From the NCBI RefSeq assembly GCF_000786205.1, contig NZ_JROH01000016.1, forward strand, positions 1 through 64,000: a stretch of DNA of 64,000 bases. The letters are read 5' to 3'. Below are positions 36,461 to 45,264 of this stretch, in pieces. Numbering within the stretch: the stretch's first letter is position 1; every line of letters starts with the position of its first letter. The stretch is from Sphingomonas sp. 37zxx. GTDB taxonomy: Bacteria > Pseudomonadota > Alphaproteobacteria > Sphingomonadales > Sphingomonadaceae. A model generated the notes under the pieces. The model was not told where the DNA came from, ran no database searches, and saw nothing but the letters and a program-made list of their open reading frames with translations. Both the position numbers and the translations under genes were made by a program.

Positions 36461-36543
36461 TGGCCCCGCCATGGCCCCGCCATGGCCCCGCCATGGCCCC
36501 GCCATGGCCCCGCCATGGCCCCGCCATGGCCCCACCATGGCCC
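36461..36543. repeat. 11-bp tandem repeat (TGGCCCCGCCA) x7.5
   Basis: Seven full units of TGGCCCCGCCA run from 36461 to 36537 with one substitution in the last (CCCCACC), followed by a partial TGGCCC. The period of 11 is close to one helical turn. It lies between the FMN reductase gene and fbp, 77 bases before the fbp start. Confidence 0.95.
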
Positions 36544-36619
36544 TTACGTGATCGTCGCGGCGTGGCTATAGCCCGTTGACCGGACCGTTACTCGGCCGCC
36601 GCCGGACAGAGGGAAGCCC

Positions 36620-37627
36620 ATGAAACACACCACGCTAAGCCGTTTTCTGATCGAACAGCAACGCACGGCGGGGGTGCTGCCAGCCGAACTTCGGCTGCTG
36701 GTCGAGATCGTCGCGCGTGCCTGCAAGGCGATCAGCCATTCGGTGAATCGCGGTGTTTTGGGCGGCGTTCTGGGCAGCCTCGAGAGCGAAAATGTGCAGG
36801 GTGAGGTGCAAAAGCGCCTCGACGTGATCGCCAATGAAAAGTTGCTCGAGGCCAATGAATGGGGCGGCCATCTGGCGGCGATGGCGTCGGAGGAGATGGA
36901 GACCATCCATCTTATCCCCAACCGTTTTCCCAAGGGCGAATATCTGTTGCTGTTCGATCCGATCGATGGATCGAGCAACATCGATGTCGGCCTGTCGGTG
37001 GGCACCATTTTCTCGGTGCTGCAAGCGCCCGCCTCGTCGGCGACGCGCGAAGTGGTCGAGGCCGATTTCCTGCAGCCGGGGCGAACCCAGGTCGCATCGG
37101 GCTATGCCATTTATGGGCCGCAGAGCCTGTTGGTGCTGACGGTCGGCACCGGCGTGTTCGAGTTCACGCTCGACCGCGAAGTGGGTTCGTGGGTGCTGAG
37201 CGATTCGAACATCACCATGCCGTCGGGCACCCGCGAGTTCGCGATCAACATGTCGAACCAGCGCCACTGGTCGCCCGGCACCACGCGCTATATCGACCAG
37301 TGCCTTGCCGGATCGACCGGGCCGATCGGCCATGATTACAATATGCGCTGGACCGGATCGATGGTGGCCGACGTCCATCGCATCCTCAAGCGTGGCGGCG
37401 TGTTTCTGTATCCGGCGGACAGCCGCACCGGGCAGGGCAAGCTTCGGCTGATGTACGAGGCCAATCCGATGGCCTTCCTGATCGAGCAGGCGGGCGGCGC
37501 GGCAACCGATGGCGTCACCCCGCTGATGGACGTCGCACCCAGCAAATTGCACCAGCGCATCGGCGTCGTTCTGGGCGACAAGGCCGAAATTGAGCGGATC
37601 AGGGGCCTCGCGACCAGCGAAGGCTAG
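36620..37627 (+). CDS. fbp: Class 1 fructose-1,6-bisphosphatase
   Basis: Hydrolyses fructose 1,6-bisphosphate to fructose 6-phosphate in gluconeogenesis. The 335-residue protein has the metal-binding Glu in MASEEMETI, the catalytic [22 protein letters not shown] motif, the substrate site in [20 protein letters not shown] and the metal ligand in [19 protein letters not shown]. Length is standard. Gluconeogenesis matters for growth on the aromatic and hexuronate substrates whose genes follow, but the linkage may be chance. Confidence 0.95.
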   Translation: MKHTTLSRFLIEQQRTAGVLPAELRLLVEIVARACKAISHSVNRGVLGGVLGSLESENVQGEVQKRLDVIANEKLLEANEWGGHLAAMASEEMETIHLIPNRFPKGEYLLLFDPIDGSSNIDVGLSVGTIFSVLQAPASSATREVVEADFLQPGRTQVASGYAIYGPQSLLVLTVGTGVFEFTLDREVGSWVLSDSNITMPSGTREFAINMSNQRHWSPGTTRYIDQCLAGSTGPIGHDYNMRWTGSMVADVHRILKRGGVFLYPADSRTGQGKLRLMYEANPMAFLIEQAGGAATDGVTPLMDVAPSKLHQRIGVVLGDKAEIERIRGLATSEG

Positions 37628-37659
37628 CCGCCGCCCGCCGGGGGGGCGCCGCTGATCGG

Positions 37660-37699
37660 TTGACATCAATTTCTCGCGATTTATTGGTAAGACCAATAA
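37660..37699 (+). promoter_or_regulatory. Promoter and GntR operator of the GH2 gene
   Basis: TTGACA at 37660-37665 is a consensus -35 box. A perfect palindrome TTATTGGT-AAG-ACCAATAA spans 37681-37699, beginning where the -10 should lie, so a bound repressor would block the promoter. GGGAGAG follows before the GH2 ATG at 37714. The half-site ATTGGT matches those of FadR-type GntR regulators, including ExuR/UxuR (from memory). Confidence 0.75.
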
Positions 37700-37713
37700 T
37701 GGGAGAGATTGAT

Positions 37714-40407
37714 ATGCGGTCGCCGAACCTTTGCTCGCAAGCCATGACCGCAATCGCGATCTGCCTGCCGGCGGCGCTTCCCGCCCATGCGACGCCATCC
37801 GATGCCATCGCCGAGCAGCGATCGGTTGCGGAAAGTCCCCGGCAAGTGGTGCTGCTGCACGATGACTGGCGCTTCCGCTTCGGCGGGGACGCGAAGGGCG
37901 TGACCGATCCCGCTTATGACGATACTGCGTGGGAAACCGTGGCGCTGCCGCATAGCTGGAACCGGCTGGGCGGCTATCAGTCCACCCGCTCGCCCGATAC
38001 CAATGTCGAACAGGGCATTGGCTGGTATCGGCTGAACTTCACTCCGCCGCCACGCAGCGGACGGCAGCGGCAGGTCATCCAGTTCGACGGCGTCGGCGCG
38101 GTGGCTGAACTATGGGTCAACGGCGTCCGGGTCGGCGGTCATGCAGGGGCGTTTTCGACCTTCCGCTTCGACATCACCGATCAGCTTCGCAGCGGCGCGC
38201 TCAACACGATCGTCGTGAAGGCCGACAACAGCAAGCCCGCTCCGGGCAGCGCCACCGCCAACGTCATCCCGCTGGGCGGGGATTTCTTTGTCCACGGCGG
38301 CATGTATCGCGGTGTTTCGCTCATCACGGTGGGTGAAGCGCAATTCGATACGCTCGATCATGGTGGGCCGGGCGTCTATATCAGCACCCCCAATGTCACC
38401 GATGCAGCGGCGCAAGTTTCGGTGCTGTCGCGGCTCCGCAATCTTGGCGGGTCGGCGCGGATGTTGCGGCTGAAAACCCGCATCATCGACGCCGACGGGG
38501 CCGTGGTCGCAAGCGGTGAACGTCCGGTGACGCTGGCGGCGGGCGCGACGTTTGACGCCGGGCAAATGCTCGCCATCGCCAAGCCGCGCCGCTGGCATGG
38601 CCGGAAAGACCCTTATCTGTACCGGGTCGTCGCCGAATTGTTCGATAAGGGGCGGGCGATCGATCGGGTCGAGCAGCCCTTGGGCGTCAGGAGCTTCGCC
38701 TTCGATGCCGATCGCGGCTTCATCCTGAATGGCGAGCCGATGAAATTATACGGCGCATCGCGGCACCAGGATAAGCAAGGAAAGGGCTGGGCGATGACGC
38801 CGGCGGATCATGCGCTCGACATGGAAATCATGGCCGAGATGGGCGTGAATAGCGTCCGCCACGCGCATTATCAGCATGCCCAGCAATGGGCGGCGGAAGC
38901 CGACAAGGCCGGCATGGTGGTGAAAGCCGAACTGCCGTTCGTCCATCAATCCGCGCTTGGCAGCGATGCGCCGACGCCCGAATTGCTGGCCAATGCTCGG
39001 CAGCAACTGATCGAGCTGATCCGGCAAAACTACAATCACCCTTCGATCATGCTTTGGTCGGTGGGCAATGAAATCGACATCGGCGCGGCGATCGGCGCGC
39101 TGCAAAGGGGCGGGAAGGGGCCGCCTGCACAATCGCGCGACATGCTGGTGGCGCTGAATGGCCTCGCCAAGCAGGAGGATCCGAGCCGGCCGACTGCCTA
39201 TGCCGATTGCTGCGAGAGCGTGCCTTCGCCGCTGGCGTTGCCGGGGGCGCAGATACTGAATGATGTCACCGATGTCATCGGGCTGAACCGCTATTTCGGC
39301 TGGTATTATGGCAAGCCCGGTGATGTCGCGCCGGCATTGGCGGCGCTTCACGCGAAATATCCCGACCGTGCGATCACGCTGACCGAATATGGTGCCGGCG
39401 GTGCCTTCACCCAGCATACCGACAATCCCCGCGGCGGGCCGGTCAATGCCAATGGTCGCCCGCATCCCGAAGCGTTTCAGGCGCTGGTGCATGAAGAGAC
39501 GTGGAAGGCGCTGAAGACGCAAGATTATCTGGCGGCGACCTGGATATGGAACATGTTCGATTTCGCGTCGAACAGCCGCGAAGAAGGCGAGGCATTCGAC
39601 CTCAACGACAAGGGGCTGGTCAGCTATGACCGCAAGACGCGCAAGGATGCGTTCTATTTCTACAAGGCGAACTGGTCGGCCGAGCCGGTGCTGCACCTGA
39701 CCGGACGCCGCTATACCGATCGCGCTTATGCGGTCACCGATGTCCAGGCTTATAGCAACGCCGATCGCGCCAGCCTGTCGGTGAACGGTCGTCAGATCGG
39801 GACGGTGGCGTGCGCCGACAGGATTTGCATCTGGCCAAAGGTGGCGTTGCAGCCTGGACGCAATGATGTCGTGGCGACGGCGTCGATTGGGGGCGTGGCG
39901 CTCACCGATTCGATCGCGTGGACTGCGCCGGCAGCGGACGCGGGCATGCGGATCCGGGTCGGTAGCCTGACCGGCCTGAGCACCGTAGCAGGGGAACGAT
40001 TTGGGTCGGACGATTTTTTCGTCGGCGGCAAGGTGCCCGAGCTTCGCATGGGGGCACGGGGCAAGCTGGCGCCGAGCGATGTCACCGGCACCGATGACCC
40101 CGAACTCTATGCTTCGTATCGCGAAGGCAGTTTCCGGTATGACCTGCCGCTGCCCGATGGCCGCTGGATCGTGAAATTGCATATGTTCGAACCGGATAGC
40201 GCACAATTGGCGACACGCAGCTTCAATATCGACGTCGATGGTCGGCGCGTGCTTTCCAAGTTTAGTCCCGGCAAGGCTGCGGGCGCGGCGCGCACCGCGA
40301 TTGTGCGGGCGTTTCCGGTCGAGGTGAAGAACGGATCGATGTCGCTGAGCTTCACCGCCGGCGGCGGCCCTGCGGTCGTTTCGGCGATCACCGTCCTACC
40401 GCAATAA
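37714..40407 (+). CDS. Secreted glycoside hydrolase family 2 enzyme, probable beta-glucuronidase
   Basis: An 897-residue periplasmic retaining beta-glycosidase. It has a signal peptide (cleavage after PAHA), the sugar-binding jelly-roll domain (DDWRFRFGGD to GGDFFVHGGMYRGV), an Ig-like domain and the TIM barrel with acid/base Glu453 (LWSVGNEID) and nucleophile Glu558 (LTEYGAGG). LNDKG carries Asn631 and Lys633 in the NxK arrangement that contacts the carboxylate in beta-glucuronidases, although some GH2 galactosidases also have it. The last ~150 residues form a malectin-like carbohydrate-binding domain. Context with uxuA and an ExuT-like transporter favours glucuronide substrates. Confidence 0.82.
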   Translation: MRSPNLCSQAMTAIAICLPAALPAHATPSDAIAEQRSVAESPRQVVLLHDDWRFRFGGDAKGVTDPAYDDTAWETVALPHSWNRLGGYQSTRSPDTNVEQGIGWYRLNFTPPPRSGRQRQVIQFDGVGAVAELWVNGVRVGGHAGAFSTFRFDITDQLRSGALNTIVVKADNSKPAPGSATANVIPLGGDFFVHGGMYRGVSLITVGEAQFDTLDHGGPGVYISTPNVTDAAAQVSVLSRLRNLGGSARMLRLKTRIIDADGAVVASGERPVTLAAGATFDAGQMLAIAKPRRWHGRKDPYLYRVVAELFDKGRAIDRVEQPLGVRSFAFDADRGFILNGEPMKLYGASRHQDKQGKGWAMTPADHALDMEIMAEMGVNSVRHAHYQHAQQWAAEADKAGMVVKAELPFVHQSALGSDAPTPELLANARQQLIELIRQNYNHPSIMLWSVGNEIDIGAAIGALQRGGKGPPAQSRDMLVALNGLAKQEDPSRPTAYADCCESVPSPLALPGAQILNDVTDVIGLNRYFGWYYGKPGDVAPALAALHAKYPDRAITLTEYGAGGAFTQHTDNPRGGPVNANGRPHPEAFQALVHEETWKALKTQDYLAATWIWNMFDFASNSREEGEAFDLNDKGLVSYDRKTRKDAFYFYKANWSAEPVLHLTGRRYTDRAYAVTDVQAYSNADRASLSVNGRQIGTVACADRICIWPKVALQPGRNDVVATASIGGVALTDSIAWTAPAADAGMRIRVGSLTGLSTVAGERFGSDDFFVGGKVPELRMGARGKLAPSDVTGTDDPELYASYREGSFRYDLPLPDGRWIVKLHMFEPDSAQLATRSFNIDVDGRRVLSKFSPGKAAGAARTAIVRAFPVEVKNGSMSLSFTAGGGPAVVSAITVLPQ

Positions 40408-40463
40408 TCCGAAACATTCGGGGATGTGAAAAATACTTCGTGACAGGATTGTAAGCTCCGCAG

Positions 40464-40478
40464 ATTGGCCTTACCACA
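40464..40478 (+). promoter_or_regulatory. GntR operator before the TonB receptor gene
   Basis: ATTGGC-CTT-ACCACA, read on the other strand as TGTGGT-AAG-GCCAAT, is an imperfect copy of the GH2 operator. A -35-like GTGACA at 40440-40445 precedes it by 18 bases, the same geometry as at the GH2 promoter (17 bases). Confidence 0.6.
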
Positions 40479-40527
40479 TTAAGCAGAATCGGTCACTTTA
40501 GATGGCCAGGCTGAAGGGGAGGGTATC

Positions 40528-42822
40528 ATGAACATCATGTCCGTGTTGATGGCGACGACCGCGTTGATGGCAGGCATGCCGGCGATGGCGCAGGAGATCG
40601 CAGCCGAATCCAGCGCGGCGCAGGACAGCGCTGCGATCGCCGACATCATCGTCACCGCGCAAAAGCGCGAACAGAATATCCAGGATGTGCCGGTCGCCAT
40701 CACCGTGGTCAGCGCCGACGCCCTCGCCAGCGTCGGCGGCAGCCAGCTGGAAGACCTCACCAAATTGGCACCCAGCCTAACCATCACCCAAGGCGGCGAC
40801 CTTAACAACAATGTCATCAGCCTTCGAGGGGTGGGTACTTCGGCGTTTTCGGTCGGGGTCGAGCAGAGTGTCCTGGTGATCGTCGATGGCGTGGCGAACG
40901 GCCTGCCCGGGCAGGGGTTCAACGACCTCGACGATATCGAGCGGATCGAGGTGTTGCGCGGGCCACAAAGCACGTTGTTCGGCAAGGCAGCGTCAGCGGG
41001 TGTCATCAGCGTGACCACCCGGGCACCCAGCGACAATTTTACCGGCGAGGCGCAGATCCTGGTCACCGATGACAATGAGCAGCGCTATTCGCTGGGCCTG
41101 TCTGGGCCGATCACCAGCACGCTGGGGTTTCGCATCAACGGATCGGTCGGCCGGTTCGAGGGCAATATCAACGAGTTGCAGACCGGCACCACGATCAACG
41201 GCCGCGACAGCGAGAATGTACGCGCCAAGCTGCGTTTCGAGCCGTCATCGATTTTCGACGCAACGCTGATCGGCTTTTACAACAAAACGCGGACCGATTG
41301 CTGCGCTTTCGTCACCATCGAGCGGACGCCGGGCGCGGTATCCTCCTTCGGCCTGCCGTCATCGGTCAGCCTGGCCGGCATCACCCCGGGCAAGGATAAT
41401 TTCGACGTTCGCGTCGATCCGATCCCCACCGCCGATTCAGAAAGCTATGGCGGGTCGCTGGCGATGAACCTGGAGGTGGGCAGCCATACGCTGACCCAAA
41501 TCTTCGCGATGGCGCACTATAATTCGCAGGATTTGTCCGATTTCGACGGTTCTTTCGGTCCTGGCTTTGGCCAACCTAATGGGCTGGTGCAGGGGGGCAA
41601 CTTCGACGGGAACACGTTGAGCCACGAGCTGCGGCTGACATCGCCCGGCGGCAACGCGCTGCAATATGTGATCGGCAGCTTTTATGCGCGTAACGCCAAT
41701 GAACGCACCTTCCGCCGCGTCGGCCCGATCGCCAACGCCAATTGGGTCGGGCGCTCGACGTCGGAAACCATCGCGGTATTCGGCCAGGCCGATTGGGAAG
41801 TCGTAACCGGCAGCCGGATCATCGCTGGCCTGCGTGTGAACCACGAGGATGTCTCGTTCCAATATCAACGCTTCAACAGCAATGGCGGCAACCCGCCCTT
41901 TTTCACCACCGGTGATGCCGCCGATACCGCACTGACCGGCAAATTTGGCGTCCAGCAGGACTTTTCCAACGACGTGATGGCATTTGCGACCTATTCGCGC
42001 GGGTATAAGGGGCAAGGGTTCGACCTGACATCGTCGTTCGTTCGCCCAACCCATCCTGCCAGCCGGCCGATCGAACCCGAAACCGCCGACAGCTATGAAC
42101 TGGGCCTGCGCAGCAGCATGTTCGATCGGCGGGTGACGGTGAACCTGACGGCGTTCTGGACCGACTATGACAATTTCCAGTCGCAAGCGCTCGAACCCGA
42201 ACTGGGCGGCGCATTCATCCTGGCCAATGTCGGATCGGTTCGTACCCGCGGTGTCGAATCCGAGCTGTTCGTTCGCGCGACCGACTGGCTTCGGTTCAAC
42301 GGCAGCGCCGCTTATATCGACGCGAAGGTGCGATCCTATCCGAATGGCGAATGCTATTTCGGACAAACCGCCGCGCAAGGGTGTCTTCCCAATGCGACGG
42401 GTGGGCGATCACAGGATCTAGTCGGCGCGGCGCTACCCAATTCGCCCGAATGGAAGTTCAATGTCGGTGCCGACATGAACGTGCCGCTGGGCAACCTGCC
42501 AGTCGATCTGACCTTCAACAGCAATTATACGTGGCAAAGCGAGGCGTTTTTCGCGCTCACCAATGATCCGGCGACGCGGCAGGATGCGTATGGCATCACC
42601 AATTTGAGCATCGGTTTCGAGGAAAAGAAGAGCCAGCGCTACAGCATCACCTTGCTCGCCCGAAACCTGTTCGACGTGAATTATTTCGGGACGATCCGAA
42701 ATGATGCGAGCAGCTTTGCCGACAATCCCTATCCCAATGCATCGCCGGTCACGAACATCATCGGCCTGCGTGCCCGCGATTCGGCGCGCTATTTGGGGGT
42801 GCGGTTGGCGTTCCGGTACTGA
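40528..42822 (+). CDS. TonB-dependent outer-membrane receptor
   Basis: A 764-residue receptor with a signal peptide (AMA cleavage before QEIAAES), a TonB box region IIVTAQKREQNIQDVPVAI, the plug domain with LEDLTKLAPSLTI, SLRGVGTSAF and IERIEVLRGPQSTLFGKAASAGVISVTT, and a long beta-barrel ending in the aromatic LGVRLAFRY. It belongs to the sphingomonad receptors for organic substrates rather than classical siderophores; its place between the GH2 gene and the GntR/MFS/uxuA group suggests uptake of glucuronides or oligosaccharides. Ribosome-binding site GGGGAGGG. Confidence 0.9.
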   Translation: MNIMSVLMATTALMAGMPAMAQEIAAESSAAQDSAAIADIIVTAQKREQNIQDVPVAITVVSADALASVGGSQLEDLTKLAPSLTITQGGDLNNNVISLRGVGTSAFSVGVEQSVLVIVDGVANGLPGQGFNDLDDIERIEVLRGPQSTLFGKAASAGVISVTTRAPSDNFTGEAQILVTDDNEQRYSLGLSGPITSTLGFRINGSVGRFEGNINELQTGTTINGRDSENVRAKLRFEPSSIFDATLIGFYNKTRTDCCAFVTIERTPGAVSSFGLPSSVSLAGITPGKDNFDVRVDPIPTADSESYGGSLAMNLEVGSHTLTQIFAMAHYNSQDLSDFDGSFGPGFGQPNGLVQGGNFDGNTLSHELRLTSPGGNALQYVIGSFYARNANERTFRRVGPIANANWVGRSTSETIAVFGQADWEVVTGSRIIAGLRVNHEDVSFQYQRFNSNGGNPPFFTTGDAADTALTGKFGVQQDFSNDVMAFATYSRGYKGQGFDLTSSFVRPTHPASRPIEPETADSYELGLRSSMFDRRVTVNLTAFWTDYDNFQSQALEPELGGAFILANVGSVRTRGVESELFVRATDWLRFNGSAAYIDAKVRSYPNGECYFGQTAAQGCLPNATGGRSQDLVGAALPNSPEWKFNVGADMNVPLGNLPVDLTFNSNYTWQSEAFFALTNDPATRQDAYGITNLSIGFEEKKSQRYSITLLARNLFDVNYFGTIRNDASSFADNPYPNASPVTNIIGLRARDSARYLGVRLAFRY

Positions 42823-42852
42823 CCGATTGCCGGCCCGCGCAACATGATCGCC

Positions 42853-42885
42853 GGTGGACGGGGCAAGCAGGTTGCCGCGTCCACC
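42853..42885. terminator. Nested hairpin between convergent TonB receptor and gntR genes
   Basis: GGTGGACG (42853-42860) pairs with CGTCCACC (42878-42885), and inside it GGCAA (42862-42866) pairs with TTGCC (42872-42876), leaving one G-G mismatch. It lies between convergent stops and is a likely bidirectional terminator, without T-run. Confidence 0.6.
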
Positions 42886-42895
42886 AGCTTCATGC

Positions 42896-43678
42896 TTATC
42901 CGGCAGCCGTCGGAACGCGATAGCGCGCGCGCGTGGCCGCGACCGATCGCTTCGCTTCTTCGATCGCGCGCTCTTCGGTCGTGAACAGCAGATGCTCCAT
43001 CACCGCCGACAGATGCGCGTGCATCGCCGCGCGCGAGGCAACGGGGTCATGCGCGCGTAGAGCATCCAGGATGGCGCTATGTTCGGCGACTACCGGGCGG
43101 ATCTTGGCGTGCCGTGCCTTGTCGTGCAGCAGCGCACATTCGGCGGATGTCGCGCGGATGCGCCAAAACTCTTCGATCGCCATGTGGATGGCGTTGTTGC
43201 GCGTGGCCTTGGCGATGGCGAGGTGGAACTGGCGATCGGCAATCTCGGTCACCTCGGGCAACAGGTTTTCGATGCTGATTTGCTCGACCAGTGCTTCGAG
43301 TTCGTCGAGTTCGGCATCCGTAATATGCACGGCAGCGAGCGCCGCCGCTTCGCCTTCGAAGATGATGCGCGCTTCGGTCAATTCAAAGGCGGTGATCGCG
43401 AAGCCCGGCCGGTCTTCGTCGCCGGGCAGGCGGCGGACGAATGCGCCCGCCCCGACCCGGACATCGATATAGCCCTGCACTTCGAGCGCGATCAGCGCCT
43501 CGCGTACCGCGGGGCGGCTGACATTATATTCGACCGAGAGTTCACGCTCGGCGGGCAGCCGATCGCCGATAGCGTAGCGGCCAGCGACCAACTGTTCGAA
43601 CAGAGTCTGTGCCAGGCGCTGGTATAAACGGCCACCACCGTTGGACAGCTTGTCGGCGGCGATCATGGAGTCGGACAT
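42896..43678 (-). CDS. FadR-subfamily GntR regulator, likely of the hexuronide genes
   Basis: A 260-residue regulator with an N-terminal winged HTH (LYQRLAQTLFEQLVAGRYAIGDRLPAERELSVEY split by the usual turns, then VSRPAVREALIALEVQGYI) and an FCD ligand-binding domain of helices with the metal-binding His pattern (DRQFHLAIAKATRNN, HSAILDALRAHD, HLSAVMEHL). This is the ExuR/UxuR/FadR type. Its own promoter carries a copy of the shared palindrome 15 bases before the ATG, so it is probably autoregulated and represses the GH2, TonB and MFS-uxuA units until a hexuronate is bound. Confidence 0.9.
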   Translation of the reverse strand: MSDSMIAADKLSNGGGRLYQRLAQTLFEQLVAGRYAIGDRLPAERELSVEYNVSRPAVREALIALEVQGYIDVRVGAGAFVRRLPGDEDRPGFAITAFELTEARIIFEGEAAALAAVHITDAELDELEALVEQISIENLLPEVTEIADRQFHLAIAKATRNNAIHMAIEEFWRIRATSAECALLHDKARHAKIRPVVAEHSAILDALRAHDPVASRAAMHAHLSAVMEHLLFTTEERAIEEAKRSVAATRARYRVPTAAG

Positions 43679-43692
43679 GGCATGCTCGAATT

Positions 43693-43707
43693 AAAGGCCT
43701 GACCAAT
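43693..43707 (-). promoter_or_regulatory. GntR operator before gntR
   Basis: On the minus strand ATTGGT-CAG-GCCTTT (43707 down to 43693), one perfect and one degenerate half-site, immediately upstream of the gntR start. Confidence 0.5.
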
Positions 43708-43885
43708 GCATGGGCCGCTTGGTTCGAAGGCGATAACCTGTTGTGCTGGCATTGGTTGCGTTTCGCAACCCTCAAAGCGCCCGGCAATGTTAGCGCAATC
43801 ACCCAACGGTCCCGAAGCGCCCGAAAGCGGTATCCTCAAGGTGGAATCGGCGCATAAGCAAAGATGCAGTCGCCAATAGCTTAGC

Positions 43886-43900
43886 ACTGGTAAGGCCAAT
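43886..43900 (+). promoter_or_regulatory. GntR operator before the MFS-uxuA operon
   Basis: ACTGGT-AAG-GCCAAT, matching the other sites at both half-sites, 37 bases before the MFS start codon. It shares TGGTAAGGCCAAT with the complement of the TonB site. Confidence 0.65.
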
Positions 43901-43937
43901 CACGCGCAGCTATCACCCCCCAAGAGAGGGGCTGGAT

Positions 43938-45251
43938 ATGTCGAATCAATCGCCGGCGCAGAGGGGGACGATGCCGGGAAAGCGCGCACTGGCCGCCGCG
44001 CGGAACCTGCCGCTGCGCTGGAAACTGATCGGGCTGGTGACGATCGGCACGATCCTGAACTATCTGGCGCGCTCGACGCTGTCGGTGGCTGCACCGCAGC
44101 TGAAGACCGAATTCGGCATGACGACCGAGGATTATAGCTGGGTCGTGCTGGCATTTCAGGCGAGCTACACCGTAATGCAGACGGTGGCGGGCGGGGTGCT
44201 CGATGCGCTTGGCACGCGGCTTGGCTTTTTTCTGTTCGGGATCGGCTGGGCGCTGGCGAACATGGCGCACGCTCTGGCCACCGGCTGGCCGAGCCTCGCC
44301 TTTTTCCGCGCGCTGCTGGGGGCGAGCGAGGCAGCGGCGATCCCCGCCGGTGCCAAGGCAGTGTCCGAATGGTTTCCACCGCGCGAGCGATCGCTGGCGA
44401 CCAGCGTGTTCCAGATGGGCACCAGCGTCGGCAACATGATCGCGCCGCCGCTGGTCGCCTTTTGCATCCTGCTGTGGAATTGGCAGGCAGCGTTCCTGGT
44501 CACCGGCGGATTGAGTCTGGTCTGGGCGTTTCTGTGGTGGTGGGGTTATCGCAGCCCACAGGATCATCCGCGAGTCAGCCAGGCCGAACTGGCCAAGCTT
44601 GTCGCCGCGCGCAACGAAGATGTCGGGACCAAGCCGGCGACGCGCCGTGAATTGCTGCACAGCCGCGCCTTTTGGGGAATTGCGGTCCCGCGCTTCCTGG
44701 CCGAGCCGGCATGGCAGACGTTCAATTTCTTCATCCCGCTTTATCTTGTCGCGGTGTGGAATCTCGATTTGAAGAGCATCGCGCTTTGGGCGTGGTTGCC
44801 GTTCCTCGCGGCGGATTTCGGCAGTCTTGCCGCCGGCGTGCTGCCGGGCTGGCTGATGCGGCGCGGCGTGGCGCTGGTGGCGTCGCGCAAGATCACGATG
44901 ACGGTGGGTGCGTTGTGCATGATCGGCCCGGCCTGTATCGGCCTGGCGACATCGCCCGGTATGGCGATTCTGCTGTTCTGCATCGGCGGCTTTGCCCACC
45001 AGATGCTGAGCGGCGCGTTGATCACCTTATGCGCCGACATGTTCGACAGCCGCACCGTTGGCACCGCCAGCGGGATGGCGGGAACATCGGCGTGGATCGG
45101 CGGCATGTTGTTCACCCTGCTAATCGGCCAGAGCGCCGATGCCTGGGGCTATGACCCGCTGTTCGTGGCGCTGGCCGCGCTCGACCTGATGGCGGCGGCG
45201 ATATTGTGGAGTTTGTTGCGCGCGCATCGGCGCGGCGACGCTGAAGTATAA
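43938..45251 (+). CDS. ExuT-like MFS transporter (anion:cation symporter family)
   Basis: A 437-residue inner-membrane transporter with about 12 helices. NYLARSTLSVAAPQLKTEFGMTTEDYSWV in helix 1 and its following loop, and SEWFPPRERSLATSVFQMGTSVGNMIAPPLV in helix 4-5, are typical of the hexuronate/glucarate/phthalate branch (ExuT, GudP). Context beside mannonate dehydratase points to glucuronate or galacturonate uptake. GAGAGGGG lies upstream of the ATG. uxuA follows after 13 bases. Confidence 0.85.
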   Translation: MSNQSPAQRGTMPGKRALAAARNLPLRWKLIGLVTIGTILNYLARSTLSVAAPQLKTEFGMTTEDYSWVVLAFQASYTVMQTVAGGVLDALGTRLGFFLFGIGWALANMAHALATGWPSLAFFRALLGASEAAAIPAGAKAVSEWFPPRERSLATSVFQMGTSVGNMIAPPLVAFCILLWNWQAAFLVTGGLSLVWAFLWWWGYRSPQDHPRVSQAELAKLVAARNEDVGTKPATRRELLHSRAFWGIAVPRFLAEPAWQTFNFFIPLYLVAVWNLDLKSIALWAWLPFLAADFGSLAAGVLPGWLMRRGVALVASRKITMTVGALCMIGPACIGLATSPGMAILLFCIGGFAHQMLSGALITLCADMFDSRTVGTASGMAGTSAWIGGMLFTLLIGQSADAWGYDPLFVALAALDLMAAAILWSLLRAHRRGDAEV

Positions 45252-45264
45252 GAAGGATAGACGG

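Noticed and set aside
36041..36538. Minus-strand ORF with a Met-Ala-Gly-Pro-Trp-Arg-Gly-His-Gly repeat
   Set aside because: The protein repeat is only the translation of the 11-bp DNA tandem repeat; no start signal or family resemblance.
36461..36543. Tandem repeat as a CRISPR array
   Set aside because: Units are 11 bp with no spacers and no cas genes nearby.
38746..40206. 486-codon minus-strand ORF opposite the GH2 gene
   Set aside because: Antisense shadow without domain features; the GH2 frame is complete with both catalytic residues.
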